Shown one piece after another: positions 38,420 through 47,987 of a stretch of 64,000 bases of DNA (positions within the stretch are counted from its first letter, which is position 1; each line of letters opens with the position of its first letter). Under the pieces are notes generated by a model. It was not told the DNA's origin. It did no database searches and was given only the letters and a program-made list of their open reading frames with translations. Both the position numbers and the translations under genes were made by a program. The DNA lies in the NCBI GenBank assembly GCA_022760475.1, contig JALEFZ010000076.1, positions 17,952-81,951 of the forward strand. Direction: 5' to 3'. Source of the stretch: Bacteroidia bacterium (lineage in GTDB: Bacteria > Bacteroidota > Bacteroidia > J057).

Positions 38420-38614
38420 GTGCTTATAATCAGAGTAAAAGAAGGAGAATCCATCGACCGTGCGCTACGCCGTTACAAGAAGAAATTCGAAAGAACAGGT
38501 GTTTTGAAGGAGAAGAGAGCGAGGATGTTCTACCACAAACCTTCCGTTGTTAAGAAAGAGAAGATCAAGAAGGCGGTTAACCGTCAAAAGCATTACGCTA
38601 AAGAAAATTACTAA
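38420..38614 (+). CDS. rpsU: 30S ribosomal protein bS21
   Basis: 64 residues, GTG start. MLIIRVKEGESIDRALRRYKKKFERTG followed by a basic helical tail is standard bS21. In Bacteroidota bS21 helps occlude the anti-Shine-Dalgarno of 16S rRNA, and this gene alone here has a near-perfect Shine-Dalgarno site (38402-38412). It heads the run rpsU-xerC-hpf, separated from xerC by a strong terminator. GTG plus a strong SD fits translational feedback: free ribosomes lacking bS21 would initiate here preferentially. The sequence shows the site; the feedback is from published work on related species. Confidence 0.97.
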   Translation: MLIIRVKEGESIDRALRRYKKKFERTGVLKEKRARMFYHKPSVVKKEKIKKAVNRQKHYAKENY

Positions 38615-38634
38615 TTTTCGTAAGATATTCTTTC

Positions 38635-38664
38635 AAGCCCACCTAATGGTGGGCTTTTTTTTTA
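38635..38664 (+). terminator. Intrinsic terminator after rpsU
   Basis: Perfect 9-bp stem aagcccacc / ggtgggctt, tetraloop taat, then a run of nine T counting the paired pair. It separates rpsU from the recombinase gene. Confidence 0.93.
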
Positions 38665-38705
38665 GCCAAATTTTACGTAGCTTATTTATTACACTGTTGG
38701 TATAT

Positions 38706-39602
38706 ATGCTGCTCTTATCCTTCTTTGATTATCTTAAATATGAAAAGAATTATTCTTCTCATACGCTTCAAGCGTATCAGAGAGACTTGGAACAGCTGAG
38801 GATATTTTTGGAAAAGAGTGGTATAGACCTCAATAAGCCTTCAGATATAAAACAATTGAACCACAAAGACCTGCGAGAGTGGGCACTCGAACTTGTAGAA
38901 AAGGATCAGGCAAGCAGCACACTAAAAAGAAAATTGTCTTCTATTCGAACTTTTTTTCATTATGTTCAAAGAGAAGGCCACATTAGCTACAATCCTGCAG
39001 AGAAGATTCAGCTTCCCAAACAGGAAAAAAAGCTACCTACATTTTTAAAGCCGGATGAAACCCGATTTCTTTTTGAAGAGATAGACTTCCCAAATGATTT
39101 TGAGGGAGTCAGGGATCGCTGTATCCTCGAAATCCTGTATGGATGTGGAATCAGAAGGTCTGAACTTCTATCTCTAAGTGATGAAGACATCGATATGTAT
39201 GCCCAGCAGATAAAGGTAATTGGGAAAGGCAGCAAAGAAAGAATTGTTCCATTTGGCAAGGTCGTCAAGGCTTCTATAGAAGCTTATTTCTATGAGAAAA
39301 GTCAACTTCCAGAGGCAGATAAGTCATGCTTCATAGTGCGCAAAAACGGCCATTCTGCTTATCCAAAGCTGCTTTATAACGTAGTAAATAAGTGGATAAG
39401 CAAAGTAAGTTCTTTGAATCAAAAGGGTCCACATACCCTCAGACATACCTATGCGACGCATATGTTGGATGAAGGTGCCGACCTCAACGCCATAAAGGAA
39501 TTATTAGGGCATAAAAGTCTGGCCTCAACCCAGGTTTACACGCACAATTCCATATCCAAGCTCAAGAAAATCTATAAACAGGCCCATCCAAAGGCCGATT
39601 AA
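38706..39602 (+). CDS. xerC: Tyrosine recombinase XerC/XerD family
   Basis: 298 residues from the ATG at 38706; a longer frame would start inside rpsU and read through its terminator, so it is rejected. The SAM-like N-terminal domain (1-95, SFFDYLKYEKNYSSHTLQAYQRDL) and catalytic domain are complete: Arg150 (YGCGIRRSEL), Lys174 (IGKGSKERIVPFG), His243/Arg246 (PHTLRHTYATHML), His269 (LLGHKSL) and nucleophile Tyr278 (STQVYTH). The size and placement between rpsU and hpf fit the housekeeping chromosome-dimer recombinase rather than a mobile-element integrase. XerC versus XerD naming is by convention. Confidence 0.9.
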   Translation: MLLLSFFDYLKYEKNYSSHTLQAYQRDLEQLRIFLEKSGIDLNKPSDIKQLNHKDLREWALELVEKDQASSTLKRKLSSIRTFFHYVQREGHISYNPAEKIQLPKQEKKLPTFLKPDETRFLFEEIDFPNDFEGVRDRCILEILYGCGIRRSELLSLSDEDIDMYAQQIKVIGKGSKERIVPFGKVVKASIEAYFYEKSQLPEADKSCFIVRKNGHSAYPKLLYNVVNKWISKVSSLNQKGPHTLRHTYATHMLDEGADLNAIKELLGHKSLASTQVYTHNSISKLKKIYKQAHPKAD

Positions 39603-39620
39603 CTCATAAACATTAAGCTT

Positions 39621-39923
39621 ATGAAATTGACCATTCAAGCCATCCACTTCACAGCAGCAGACCGTTTGAAAGATTTCATCTCTAAAAAGGTAAATAAGCT
39701 GGATCATTTCTTTGATCGCATCATCGAAGGTGAGGTTGTCCTCAAAGTTCGTGATGAGTTTAAGGAAGGAAATAAGTACGCTGAAGTTATGATTCATGTC
39801 CCTGGCCAAACCCTGGTAGCCAGCGAGCATGCAAGTTCCTTCGAAGCTGCTGTGGATCAAGCAACTGTTAAGCTTAAAACCCAAATTAAACGCTACAAGG
39901 GCAAAATGAGAGCCCACGCATGA
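39621..39923 (+). CDS. hpf: Short ribosome hibernation promoting factor
   Basis: 100 residues, the short HPF/YfiA type without the C-terminal dimerisation domain. MKLTIQAIHFTAADRLKDFISKKVNKLDHFFDRIIEGEVVLKV has the beta-alpha-beta pattern of the family, with the conserved acidic/basic ribosome-binding face. Binds the 30S subunit in stationary phase. It begins 18 bases after the xerC stop and is probably cotranscribed with it; a terminator follows. Confidence 0.93.
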   Translation: MKLTIQAIHFTAADRLKDFISKKVNKLDHFFDRIIEGEVVLKVRDEFKEGNKYAEVMIHVPGQTLVASEHASSFEAAVDQATVKLKTQIKRYKGKMRAHA

Positions 39924-39950
39924 TTTGCTACTACAACTAACCTAGACATT

Positions 39951-39983
39951 GAGGCTGTCCCATTGGAGACAGCCTCTTTTTTT
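39951..39983 (+). terminator. Intrinsic terminator after hpf
   Basis: 9-bp stem gaggctgtc / gacagcctc, 8-base loop, then seven T. Confidence 0.92.
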
Positions 39984-40013
39984 GTGGTATTAAGTATTCA
40001 AATCTGTCGGTGG

Positions 40014-42806
40014 CTATAAGCCAACCATCACCTTTCTGACGAAAGTTCCCTTATCAGATTTTATCTGAAGAAGATACATGCCAGTAGGCACCTTTTGGCC
40101 GGAAGAGTTCTTCAAATCCCAACTGATGATATTTTGGTTGCTCGCGGAGTCAATAGTTTTGATCAACTGTCCCTCAATCGAAAGAATATTTACCTGAGCG
40201 TCATTAAATAGATCTCTTTCCCATTCTATCAAGATCTTCTCATTCGCAGGGTTGGGATAAACAAGTAGATCATTTTCACTGATAGTGATTTCTATTTCAT
40301 TGGAAACAGTCACTCCTGGACTTGTCAGTTTGACATCGGTATAGAGGTGCCATTCTCCAGCTTCCAGGTTCACCATCCCATTGGGATCAGTAACATTGAT
40401 GCTATCCCCTGAGAAATAATCATACCACATACCGCTGCTCTGGAAGCTTGTATTCGCAGAGTTTGCCGTTACGCCAAAGTTACCGATAATGAATACATTC
40501 ATGTCAGGATGATCCAGTTCAATTCTTTTGACTTCGCCACCAAGATTCAGCGTAAAATCATCTGTATTAAATACCGGATGCGACCTGCGAAGATTTATCA
40601 AGGCAGCCCATACTTGATACAAGTGTCTACGTTGAAAGGCCTGTGGAGCAAAATAATCCCAGCGAATGGGCTTCTCCCCTACCCTTCCATTAAAATCAAT
40701 GGAGAAATCATAACCATACTCGCCAAACATCCACAACAATTTTGGTCCAGGAATGGTAAAGAAAAATGCGCCTGCCATCTCATTTCTTTCCAAAGCGGTA
40801 AACAAGTCTCTTGTGTTGTAACTGCCTGAAGAATTCCCAAAATTGAGGTTCTTATACATCAAGCGCTCTTCATCATGGCTTTCCATATAAGCAACCAAGT
40901 GAGGGTCCTGAAAGCCACTATTTTTATGAGAAACCCCACTAAAATTGGATTTTCCCCCGTCGTTATACCCCATGGTAGCCTCATTATAAGGCTCTGTTTG
41001 CTTGCCCCAAATCATCATCCCTTTATTTGCCAACTCCCTTTCTTCTCGATTTTCAGAAAAGTGCTCAAGGATAAAGTAAGCGGTAGGATCCACAGAGCGA
41101 ACATGGTCAAAATAATCAGTCAAAATAGCAATCCTCGAAGCATCGTACTGCCCCCAAGCACCTACATCATTGGGATTATTGGTTTGGGTAAAACCTTTTG
41201 AAAGGTCCATTCTGTAACCATCGAAGTGGTATTCATTGATCCAATACTCAAGAACTTTTTTACTGAAGAATTTGGTGTGAACACTTTCATGATTGAAGTC
41301 TGTTCCTACATTGAATGGGTGAGTAGGAAATTGGTTAAAGAAAGGGTTATCATCTGCTGGATACATCCTGACATATTCGTTTTGTCCAAATGCATGGTTC
41401 AATACCATGTCCAAAATGACTGCAATCCCCCTTGCATGGCAACTGTCAATAAAGGTTTTCAGTGCATTCCTGGTTCCATAGTATTTATCGACGGCGAAAA
41501 AGAAACTGGGGTTATAGCCCCATGAATTGTTGTTTTCAAATTCCATGATGGGCATCAACTCAATAGCATTCACACCCAAATTGGACAGATAGTCCAATGA
41601 ATCTAAAACAGTTTGGTAGTTGTGAGCTGCCACAAAATCTCTCACCAACAATTCATAAACAACCAACTCATCCTGAGCAGGCTTGACATAATTCCCATCC
41701 TGCCAATCGTAAGGAGCCTGAGCAGTCTGAAATACTGCTGCCCTGCCACTGGTTTTATCAGATGGGAAAGCAATCAGATTTGGATATGTATCATTATCGA
41801 TGAATTGATCGTTGTTTTCGTCCAGGATTTTGTCTGCGAATGGGTCTGCAATTTTGTTTACTCCATCCACCAAATACTGGTAGACATACTCCTTACCAGC
41901 TTCAAGTCCAGTCAGTTCGAGCCAATATATATTGCCATCCATAGACTTATTCATTTGAGAACCGCCTACGGGTTTCCAATCGTTGAAGTCTCCAATGGCA
42001 AACACCGAGCTTTTTTCCGGTGCATACAAGGCAAGGATAACAGTACTGTCATTGAGGTAGTTAATGCCAGGTTCCGTTCCCGCAGGCGGGTCCATCACCA
42101 CATTGGGTGCAGGGACAAGAAAGAAAGTGGAATCTTCACTGATGCTTCCTCCGGTATCTATAGTGAGTAGTACCGTATTTAAGCCTGCTTGATTGGCGGT
42201 GTAGCTATTTGAAATGCTCTTACCATTGGCAGAAGCGATTTGGGCTCCATTGACTGACAAACTCAGGTTTGCAGTTTGAGCTACTTCTGCCTTGATGTTG
42301 ACTGTATTTCCTTGATTTACAAGTTCACCTTCTGTTGGAGAAAGAATGATGGACGCCTGTCCACTCCCCTGATAAAGGTCATAATAGATATCTGAACCAT
42401 CGGTATCCCTCCCAACAAGGGAACCATCAGCGTTACGGAAAACAAAGGAAAGCTGCATTGCCATCTCACTTTGAGGGATTCCATAAAATGCTCGACCTGA
42501 TATTTTTATCTGATGGCGATTGTTACCCAAGCTGGTCATCAAGACCTTGGGATCAGCTGTTCCCCAATTACCCTGAACGTATTTCCAGTCTGAGGGACCT
42601 GTAGATTGATCTGTAATTAGTCCCATGTGGGCATAGACTGTCCCTACTCCAGACAATTCGCCATTGCCTTGAGCCGCATCATAAATGATTGTAATAGAAT
42701 CGTCCAAGGTCGCGAAAACCGGCTCTACATCCAGAATTTGAGCCTGGTGAATTTTGGGGATCAAAAAAACTAGTAGTACCCAGATCCAAAATTTTGAATT
42801 TCTCAT
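40014..42806 (-). CDS. GH13 alpha-amylase-family enzyme with T9SS sorting domain
   Basis: 930 residues from the ATG at 42806, which provides the signal peptide MRNSKFWIWVLLVFLIPKIHQAQ; a longer frame to 42860 would cross the -7 box at 42842-42849. Two N-terminal beta-domains, a CBM48-like module (about 255-335, FAIGDFNDWKP ... YVYQYLVDG) and the GH13 barrel follow. Catalytic regions: I DMVLNHAFG (about 462), II GYRMDLSKGF (nucleophile Asp, about 530), III ILEHFSEN (acid/base Glu, about 577), IV ESHDEERL (about 639). The type A T9SS domain starts at VYPNPANEK (about 850). Expected to hydrolyse alpha-glucans outside the cell; GH31 next door would finish the products. Confidence 0.9.
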   Translation of the reverse strand: MRNSKFWIWVLLVFLIPKIHQAQILDVEPVFATLDDSITIIYDAAQGNGELSGVGTVYAHMGLITDQSTGPSDWKYVQGNWGTADPKVLMTSLGNNRHQIKISGRAFYGIPQSEMAMQLSFVFRNADGSLVGRDTDGSDIYYDLYQGSGQASIILSPTEGELVNQGNTVNIKAEVAQTANLSLSVNGAQIASANGKSISNSYTANQAGLNTVLLTIDTGGSISEDSTFFLVPAPNVVMDPPAGTEPGINYLNDSTVILALYAPEKSSVFAIGDFNDWKPVGGSQMNKSMDGNIYWLELTGLEAGKEYVYQYLVDGVNKIADPFADKILDENNDQFIDNDTYPNLIAFPSDKTSGRAAVFQTAQAPYDWQDGNYVKPAQDELVVYELLVRDFVAAHNYQTVLDSLDYLSNLGVNAIELMPIMEFENNNSWGYNPSFFFAVDKYYGTRNALKTFIDSCHARGIAVILDMVLNHAFGQNEYVRMYPADDNPFFNQFPTHPFNVGTDFNHESVHTKFFSKKVLEYWINEYHFDGYRMDLSKGFTQTNNPNDVGAWGQYDASRIAILTDYFDHVRSVDPTAYFILEHFSENREERELANKGMMIWGKQTEPYNEATMGYNDGGKSNFSGVSHKNSGFQDPHLVAYMESHDEERLMYKNLNFGNSSGSYNTRDLFTALERNEMAGAFFFTIPGPKLLWMFGEYGYDFSIDFNGRVGEKPIRWDYFAPQAFQRRHLYQVWAALINLRRSHPVFNTDDFTLNLGGEVKRIELDHPDMNVFIIGNFGVTANSANTSFQSSGMWYDYFSGDSINVTDPNGMVNLEAGEWHLYTDVKLTSPGVTVSNEIEITISENDLLVYPNPANEKILIEWERDLFNDAQVNILSIEGQLIKTIDSASNQNIISWDLKNSSGQKVPTGMYLLQIKSDKGTFVRKVMVGL

Positions 42807-42841
42807 TTGTAGTAATTTTGCTTGTAGAATAGTTTGGATTA

Positions 42842-42849
42842 CAAATATA
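42842..42849 (-). promoter_or_regulatory. -7 element of the GH13 gene
   Basis: TATATTTG on the minus strand matches TAnnTTTG. The nearest TTG lies 16 bases upstream, somewhat close. The position gives a leader of about 30 nt to the ATG at 42806. Confidence 0.5.
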
Positions 42850-43028
42850 CAGAAAGACATAGCGACAATTCTATATCTTCCCTATCAAAGCTTGCTGAAT
42901 TTGGGGGAGCATGTCCAGGCGTTCTGGATACTCCACAGGCAGCAAGACCTGGGGAGCACTCTGGGTACCATTGAGTTGATTAGGACCAAAAGAAATGGGG
43001 GTTGATCCTAAAAGGGGATTTTGTGTGG

Positions 43029-45416
43029 CTAATTTATAACAATTACTTCAAAGTTCTTGTCAACTTCGAGATAAACTCCTTTTCCGTTCTCTTTTAATGG
43101 GTTTGGAACAAGCTCATCATCAACCCTGATTTGTTTAGGAGTGAATTTTAATCCATGCAAGTAAATATGGAAGGTATTATAGGCATCATAAAAACGCCCT
43201 TTCATGTATTGCCTTATTCTTATACCTCCCTCATATTGAGTCTGGCTAAAGCTCCTCAGCATAAAGTTCCCTTGCTTATGGTCATCGAAGTCTCCTGCAT
43301 CTTCATACAGCTGCGATGTATAAGATTCTGTATCGTGGTATAGATGAAGTTCAACAAACTCTACCTCCCTTTCACCGACATAGTTCATGGGGGGATATTG
43401 AGGAATTAAGGAACCTGCTCTGATGAAGATGGGGACTTGATCTAAAGGAGCATCCACCCAAAATTCCTGCTTTCCATCTTTTAGTTCATTTGTCCAGTAG
43501 TTGTACCATTTACCTTCTGGTAAGTACATTTTCCGTCCTTCTACCCCTGGCGTTGAGACAGGACACACAATGATGTTCTGCCCAAAACCGAATTCTTCCA
43601 TCCTGAAATAGGTTTCAGGGTCATCCTGTCCCAAAAAACTAATTGGAATTATCACAGGTGTGCCCTGGTTGTGATTTTGCCACATCAGGGTATAGAGATA
43701 AGGGAGAAACTTATACCTGAGTTGGATAGTACTTCTGATCGCTGAAGTATAGGGTTCACCAAACTCCCAGGGCTCCTGATCACCATGATCTCCGGAAGAA
43801 TGACCTCTGAGCAGTGGATGGAAAATTCCCAATTGCATCCATCTGGTAAGCAATTCTCCATTACATTTCCCGATAAAACCTCCCACATCCGAACCACAGA
43901 ATGATACTCCTGAGACGCTCAAACGCTGACATTGAATATTGGCCATCCAAAGATGTTCCCATGTCGAAAGGTTATCCCCAGTCCAGGTAGCTGCATATCG
44001 TTGGATACCCGAATAGCCTGATCTTGTCATCAAAAATGGCCTTTTGGGAAACATAGCCTTCTTGGCTCCATGGAATGAAGCCCGGGCCATTTGCATGCCA
44101 TATACATTGTGGGCTTTCCTATGGCTACATGGATGACCGTCAAAATCATGACGGGTATCCATGGGGAAGGTTCCTACCTCAAGTACCGCTGGTTCATTCA
44201 TGTCATTCCAGATTCCCTTTGCTCCAGATTTCTGGATAAAAGGTTCAAAGAGTGAAGCCCACCAATCCCTTACTTTCGGATCGGTAAAATCAGGGAAATG
44301 ACAATCTCCCGGCCAAACTTCCCCCTTTAATCTTGGTCCATCCCCTCGTCGACAGAAGACATCCTTTTCTTTGCCGTCTTTATAAATCTGATAAGCAGGA
44401 TCAATTTTTAAGCCCGGATCTATGATCAAAACAGTTTTGATTCCATCAGCCTCGAGTTCAGCCAAGAGTTTCTTAGGATTCGGAAACTTTTGTTTGTCCC
44501 AGGTGAAGCATCTGAAACCATCCATGTACTCGATGTCAAGGTGTATGGCATCACAGGGAATTTCCTCATCCCGCATTTTTTTTACCAGATCCTTGACATT
44601 GGCCTCGGGTGCATAGCTCCACTTGGATTGATGATAGCCCAGTGCCCACAAAGGGGGAAGTTCGGGGGTTCCTGTAAGGAAAGCATAACCTTCGGTTACC
44701 CTAATAAGCGACGGCCCATAGATGAAATAGTAATTCATCTCCCCTCCAGGAGCCCCAAAGCTGCATACATCCCTTCTTTCATATCCAAAGTCAAAGAATG
44801 TTCTAAATGTATTGTCAAAAAATATCCCATAAGCCTTCTCATGATGTAGGCCCAGGTAAAAAGGGATATTTTTGTAAAGAGGATCTGAGGTCTTTTCAAA
44901 GCCATATGCATCCGTTCCCCAGGTTTCAAATCTGAGCCCGGTAAGGTTGAGGCGATTGGGTTTGTCTCCAAGACCAAAAAAGCTCTCCTCATTCTGAATT
45001 CTTTTGGAGCAGTGGATCTTGTTTCCACCAAACTCCTGAGAAGGATTCCAGTGAAAACCCCTCTCATCTTCATTTATCAAAGTCCCTTCACTGTCATAAA
45101 TCTGTATGTGGAGAGTCCGACTTATACAAATCTTAAGTTCGGGTGTATGGATCTCAAAATTATCTCCAACTTCCTTACCGGAAAAAATGATTTCAGGCGA
45201 AGGTATAGGTCCATCATGGGCAATGGAGTATGAAAAATCGTCTTCGAAACTACCTTCAGGAGAAAATCTGAAACGGATGATATTGGATTGGTAGATGCTT
45301 AATTCCAATACCAACTCATTACAGTAGAAGTAAAATTGATGTGATTTTTGTTCCCATCGCTCAATCAACTGGGGGGAGCCTTTTCCTTTTTGTAGGTTTC
45401 TCCTGCTTATTTCCAT
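43029..45416 (-). CDS. GH31 alpha-glucosidase
   Basis: 795 residues, no signal peptide, so cytoplasmic. The N-terminal beta-sandwich (about 1-240) precedes a TIM barrel with LDIEYMDGFRCFTWDKQKFPNP, the nucleophile motif GIWNDMNEP (Asp405), the acid/base in WTGDN (Asp481) and the late GHSSGDHGDQEPWEFGE. This is the classical alpha-glucosidase/alpha-xylosidase arrangement. Likely releases glucose from maltooligosaccharides imported after GH13 action. It is on the same strand as the GH13 gene, 222 bases upstream of it. Confidence 0.93.
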   Translation of the reverse strand: MEISRRNLQKGKGSPQLIERWEQKSHQFYFYCNELVLELSIYQSNIIRFRFSPEGSFEDDFSYSIAHDGPIPSPEIIFSGKEVGDNFEIHTPELKICISRTLHIQIYDSEGTLINEDERGFHWNPSQEFGGNKIHCSKRIQNEESFFGLGDKPNRLNLTGLRFETWGTDAYGFEKTSDPLYKNIPFYLGLHHEKAYGIFFDNTFRTFFDFGYERRDVCSFGAPGGEMNYYFIYGPSLIRVTEGYAFLTGTPELPPLWALGYHQSKWSYAPEANVKDLVKKMRDEEIPCDAIHLDIEYMDGFRCFTWDKQKFPNPKKLLAELEADGIKTVLIIDPGLKIDPAYQIYKDGKEKDVFCRRGDGPRLKGEVWPGDCHFPDFTDPKVRDWWASLFEPFIQKSGAKGIWNDMNEPAVLEVGTFPMDTRHDFDGHPCSHRKAHNVYGMQMARASFHGAKKAMFPKRPFLMTRSGYSGIQRYAATWTGDNLSTWEHLWMANIQCQRLSVSGVSFCGSDVGGFIGKCNGELLTRWMQLGIFHPLLRGHSSGDHGDQEPWEFGEPYTSAIRSTIQLRYKFLPYLYTLMWQNHNQGTPVIIPISFLGQDDPETYFRMEEFGFGQNIIVCPVSTPGVEGRKMYLPEGKWYNYWTNELKDGKQEFWVDAPLDQVPIFIRAGSLIPQYPPMNYVGEREVEFVELHLYHDTESYTSQLYEDAGDFDDHKQGNFMLRSFSQTQYEGGIRIRQYMKGRFYDAYNTFHIYLHGLKFTPKQIRVDDELVPNPLKENGKGVYLEVDKNFEVIVIN

Positions 45417-45504
45417 AGAATAATAGAAAAATAGTCCATTTCGAATTCCAAAAGAAAATCTAAATCAGGAATATCGAATATTCTAAAACAATAATATTTT
45501 CCCC

Positions 45505-45536
45505 CTTAAAAAAAAGGGAATCCCATAAGGATTCCC
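45505..45536 (-). terminator. Intrinsic terminator of the E1 gene
   Basis: Stem gggaatcc / ggattccc with a 5-base loop; on the minus strand it runs into a long T-tract. It begins 34 bases after the E1 stop at 45570. Confidence 0.9.
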
Positions 45537-45569
45537 AAGCTAGTAATTTCTAGGATATTTTTGTTGAAA

Positions 45570-47975
45570 TCACATGATTTTTGGATAGCTGTTTGGATCA
45601 GCTTCATGCATGATTTCGTAGGCCATTTCAAATACATGTTCTACTTGTGGTTTGGACCAGTAGTCCCCATCATCACCAAATGCAGGTCGATGAGCCTTGG
45701 AAGTCAGGGTCTTGGGCTGGCTGTCCAACTGGAAATAAGCTCCTTGCTTCTCAACAATTTCCTGAAGCATATAGGCCGTAGCTCCACCTGGAACATCTTC
45801 ATCCATTAACAATAGCCTGTTGGTTTTGGCCAAAGATTTTCCAATTATTCCATGGATGTCAAAAGGAAGCAGGGTTTGAACATCTATCAATTCAACCGAA
45901 ATGCCCACTTCCTCAAGCAATTCAATCGCCTCTAAGGCAATTCTTACACAAGCTCCGTAAGTCACCAAGGTCAAGTCTGTCCCTTCCACCATCACCTCAG
46001 GAACTCCAAGTGGAATTTTGATGTCATGCAAGTTGGTCGGTAGATCCTCCTTCAATCGGTAGCCATTAAGCACTTCAACCACCACTGCTGGATCATCTCC
46101 TGCAAGCAGGGTATGGTAAAAGCCAACTGCCCGAGTCATATCGCGAGGCACACAGACATGCATTCCGCGAAGGGCATGGACAATCATGCCCATGGGTGAA
46201 CCTGCATGCCAGATGCCTTCAAGCCTATGTCCTCTGGTTCGGATAATCGCAGGCACCTTTTGTCCGCCACGGGTACGGTAAAGCAAGGAAGCCATGTCAT
46301 CGGACAAGGTCTGCAATCCATATATGAAATAGTCCAGGTATTGGATCTCCGCAATCGGACGAAGCCCTCGAGCAGATAAGCCCAAGGCTTGACCTATAAT
46401 CGTAGCCTCCCTGATACCTGTATCCATGACCCTGTTAAGGCCATATTTTTTCTGTAAGCCAGCAAAACCCTGGTTTACATCCCCCAGATTACCTACGTCC
46501 TCACCGAATGCCACCAGCCTTGGATCATCACCGAATAGCTTATCGAAAGCAGTATTAAGGATTTCAAAGCCACTCTTTTTCAAGCCCTCTTCTCCAAACT
46601 CCGGGTAAACAGCCTTTACATTCAAAGGAGATTCTTCAGATTCGCTGTAGAGGTGAGAAGAATATATCATATCACCTGTTTCTTGTTGGTTGCGGTACCA
46701 ACGAAGCAATTCTGCTCTCTCTGGAATTTGATAATTTCTTGTTAGAAGCAGAACCCTATGTGCAGTAACAACTACATCCCTGCGCTTAGGTGCTTCCTCC
46801 TTATTCAGTTTGTTGAGTAATTCTTGTAGAGCTGGATTACCAATTTTAGCGATGATTGGTTCTATTATGGCTGCAAGGTCAGAACGCATTCTTTTGATAG
46901 GAGCCAGAAACTCAGTCCAAGCTTCCTTCTTCAGCTTCCTAACCTCTTTTTTAGCATCAGATTCGAGCTCCTTGATCTCTTCTTCTGTTGCCAGCTTATT
47001 TTTCAGGATATACTCCTTTAATTTCAGGTTACAATCAAAGTCTTTCTCCCACTGAAGACGTTCTTTGGTTTTGTATCTTTCGTGGCTACCTGAAGTAGAG
47101 TGCCCTTGAGGCTGGGTTACTTCTGTAACATGTACGATTGAGGGAATGTGAAAGGCACGAGCCAATTGGGCAGCTTTTTCGTAAACTTTGATCAAAGCCT
47201 CATAATCCCAGGCCTTAACGGTGAAAATCTCAAAACCTCTTTCAGTTTCTGTGCGCTGGAAGCCAGAAAGCATTTCTGAAAGAGAAGATTTCGTAATCTG
47301 ATAGGTATTGGGAACGGAGATTCCATAATCATCGTCCCAAATTGACATTACCAGAGGGCCTTGAATTACTCCTACAGCATTGATTGCTTCCCAAAAATGC
47401 CCTTCGGCACAAGACGCATTCCCTATAGTACCGAAGACAACCTCTTCGCCATTATTAGAGAATTGCTTCATCTCCGAAAGCTCAGGAAGCAAGCGATACA
47501 ATTTCGAAGCCTGTACCAAGCCTACCAATCTTGGCATTTGAGAAGCTGTCGGAGAAGCATCAGCATAAGAATTGTAAAGCTGAGTGAGATCATTCCATTT
47601 GCCTGCTTCATCGATATTCCTTGAAGCAAAGTGAGCATTCATTTGCCTCCCCCCACTATTAGGATCTGCCTCCAGGTTGGGATCGGCATAAAGCTGGGCA
47701 AAAAATGATTTGATGTTTTGAATTCCTTTGGAAAAGGCAAAAGTTTGATCGCGATAATAACCGGAACGGATATCCCCTTTACGGAATACCTTTGCCATGG
47801 CAATTTGAGGAAGTTCTTTACCATCGCCAAAAATCCCGAATTTAGCCTTTCCAGTGAGGACTTCTCTACGTCCAATCAAACTGGCTTCCCTGCTCATATA
47901 GGCCAGTCGATAGTCCGCTAAAACAGTTTCTTTGTAGTTAGTAGTATTAGTAAATTCTTGAGTTTTTATTTCCAT
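45570..47975 (-). CDS. 2-oxoacid dehydrogenase E1, fused alpha and beta subunits
   Basis: 801 residues. The first ~375 residues are an E1-alpha (LIGRREVLTGKAKFGIFGDGKELPQIAMAKVF; TPP-binding segment GNASCAEGHFWEAINAVG ... DDDYGISVPN). A charged linker (about 330-410, EEEIKELESDAKKEVRKLKKE) leads into an E1-beta half (about 460-801, RLVAFGEDVGNLGDVNQGFAGLQKKYG ... DEDVPGGATAYMLQEI). Such fusions occur in Bacteroidota and feed thiamine-dependent decarboxylation of branched-chain or related 2-oxoacids. The E2 and E3 genes are not nearby. A palindrome overlaps its promoter (47988-48014). Confidence 0.88.
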   Translation of the reverse strand: MEIKTQEFTNTTNYKETVLADYRLAYMSREASLIGRREVLTGKAKFGIFGDGKELPQIAMAKVFRKGDIRSGYYRDQTFAFSKGIQNIKSFFAQLYADPNLEADPNSGGRQMNAHFASRNIDEAGKWNDLTQLYNSYADASPTASQMPRLVGLVQASKLYRLLPELSEMKQFSNNGEEVVFGTIGNASCAEGHFWEAINAVGVIQGPLVMSIWDDDYGISVPNTYQITKSSLSEMLSGFQRTETERGFEIFTVKAWDYEALIKVYEKAAQLARAFHIPSIVHVTEVTQPQGHSTSGSHERYKTKERLQWEKDFDCNLKLKEYILKNKLATEEEIKELESDAKKEVRKLKKEAWTEFLAPIKRMRSDLAAIIEPIIAKIGNPALQELLNKLNKEEAPKRRDVVVTAHRVLLLTRNYQIPERAELLRWYRNQQETGDMIYSSHLYSESEESPLNVKAVYPEFGEEGLKKSGFEILNTAFDKLFGDDPRLVAFGEDVGNLGDVNQGFAGLQKKYGLNRVMDTGIREATIIGQALGLSARGLRPIAEIQYLDYFIYGLQTLSDDMASLLYRTRGGQKVPAIIRTRGHRLEGIWHAGSPMGMIVHALRGMHVCVPRDMTRAVGFYHTLLAGDDPAVVVEVLNGYRLKEDLPTNLHDIKIPLGVPEVMVEGTDLTLVTYGACVRIALEAIELLEEVGISVELIDVQTLLPFDIHGIIGKSLAKTNRLLLMDEDVPGGATAYMLQEIVEKQGAYFQLDSQPKTLTSKAHRPAFGDDGDYWSKPQVEHVFEMAYEIMHEADPNSYPKIM

Positions 47976-47987
47976 AGCAATTATTTA

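Noticed and set aside
38547..38705. Longer N-terminus for the Xer recombinase starting inside rpsU
   Set aside because: It would overlap rpsU in another frame and read through a strong terminator; the ATG at 38706 gives the normal family N-terminus.
38706..39602. Mobile-element integrase for the tRNA-Leu insert
   Set aside because: The recombinase is about 3 kb away, in the conserved rpsU-xerC-hpf setting, and looks like the housekeeping Xer protein.
42860..43020. Coherent minus-strand reading frame (LLPVEYPERLDMLPQIQQAL) between GH31 and GH13
   Set aside because: Only about 50 codons, no start codon at a sensible place, and it lies in a leader region. It could be a remnant of a gene end, but I cannot support it.
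40014..45416. Polysaccharide utilisation locus (GH13 + GH31, GH81 nearby)
   Set aside because: No SusC/SusD-like, regulator or transporter genes accompany them; the enzymes are scattered among unrelated genes.
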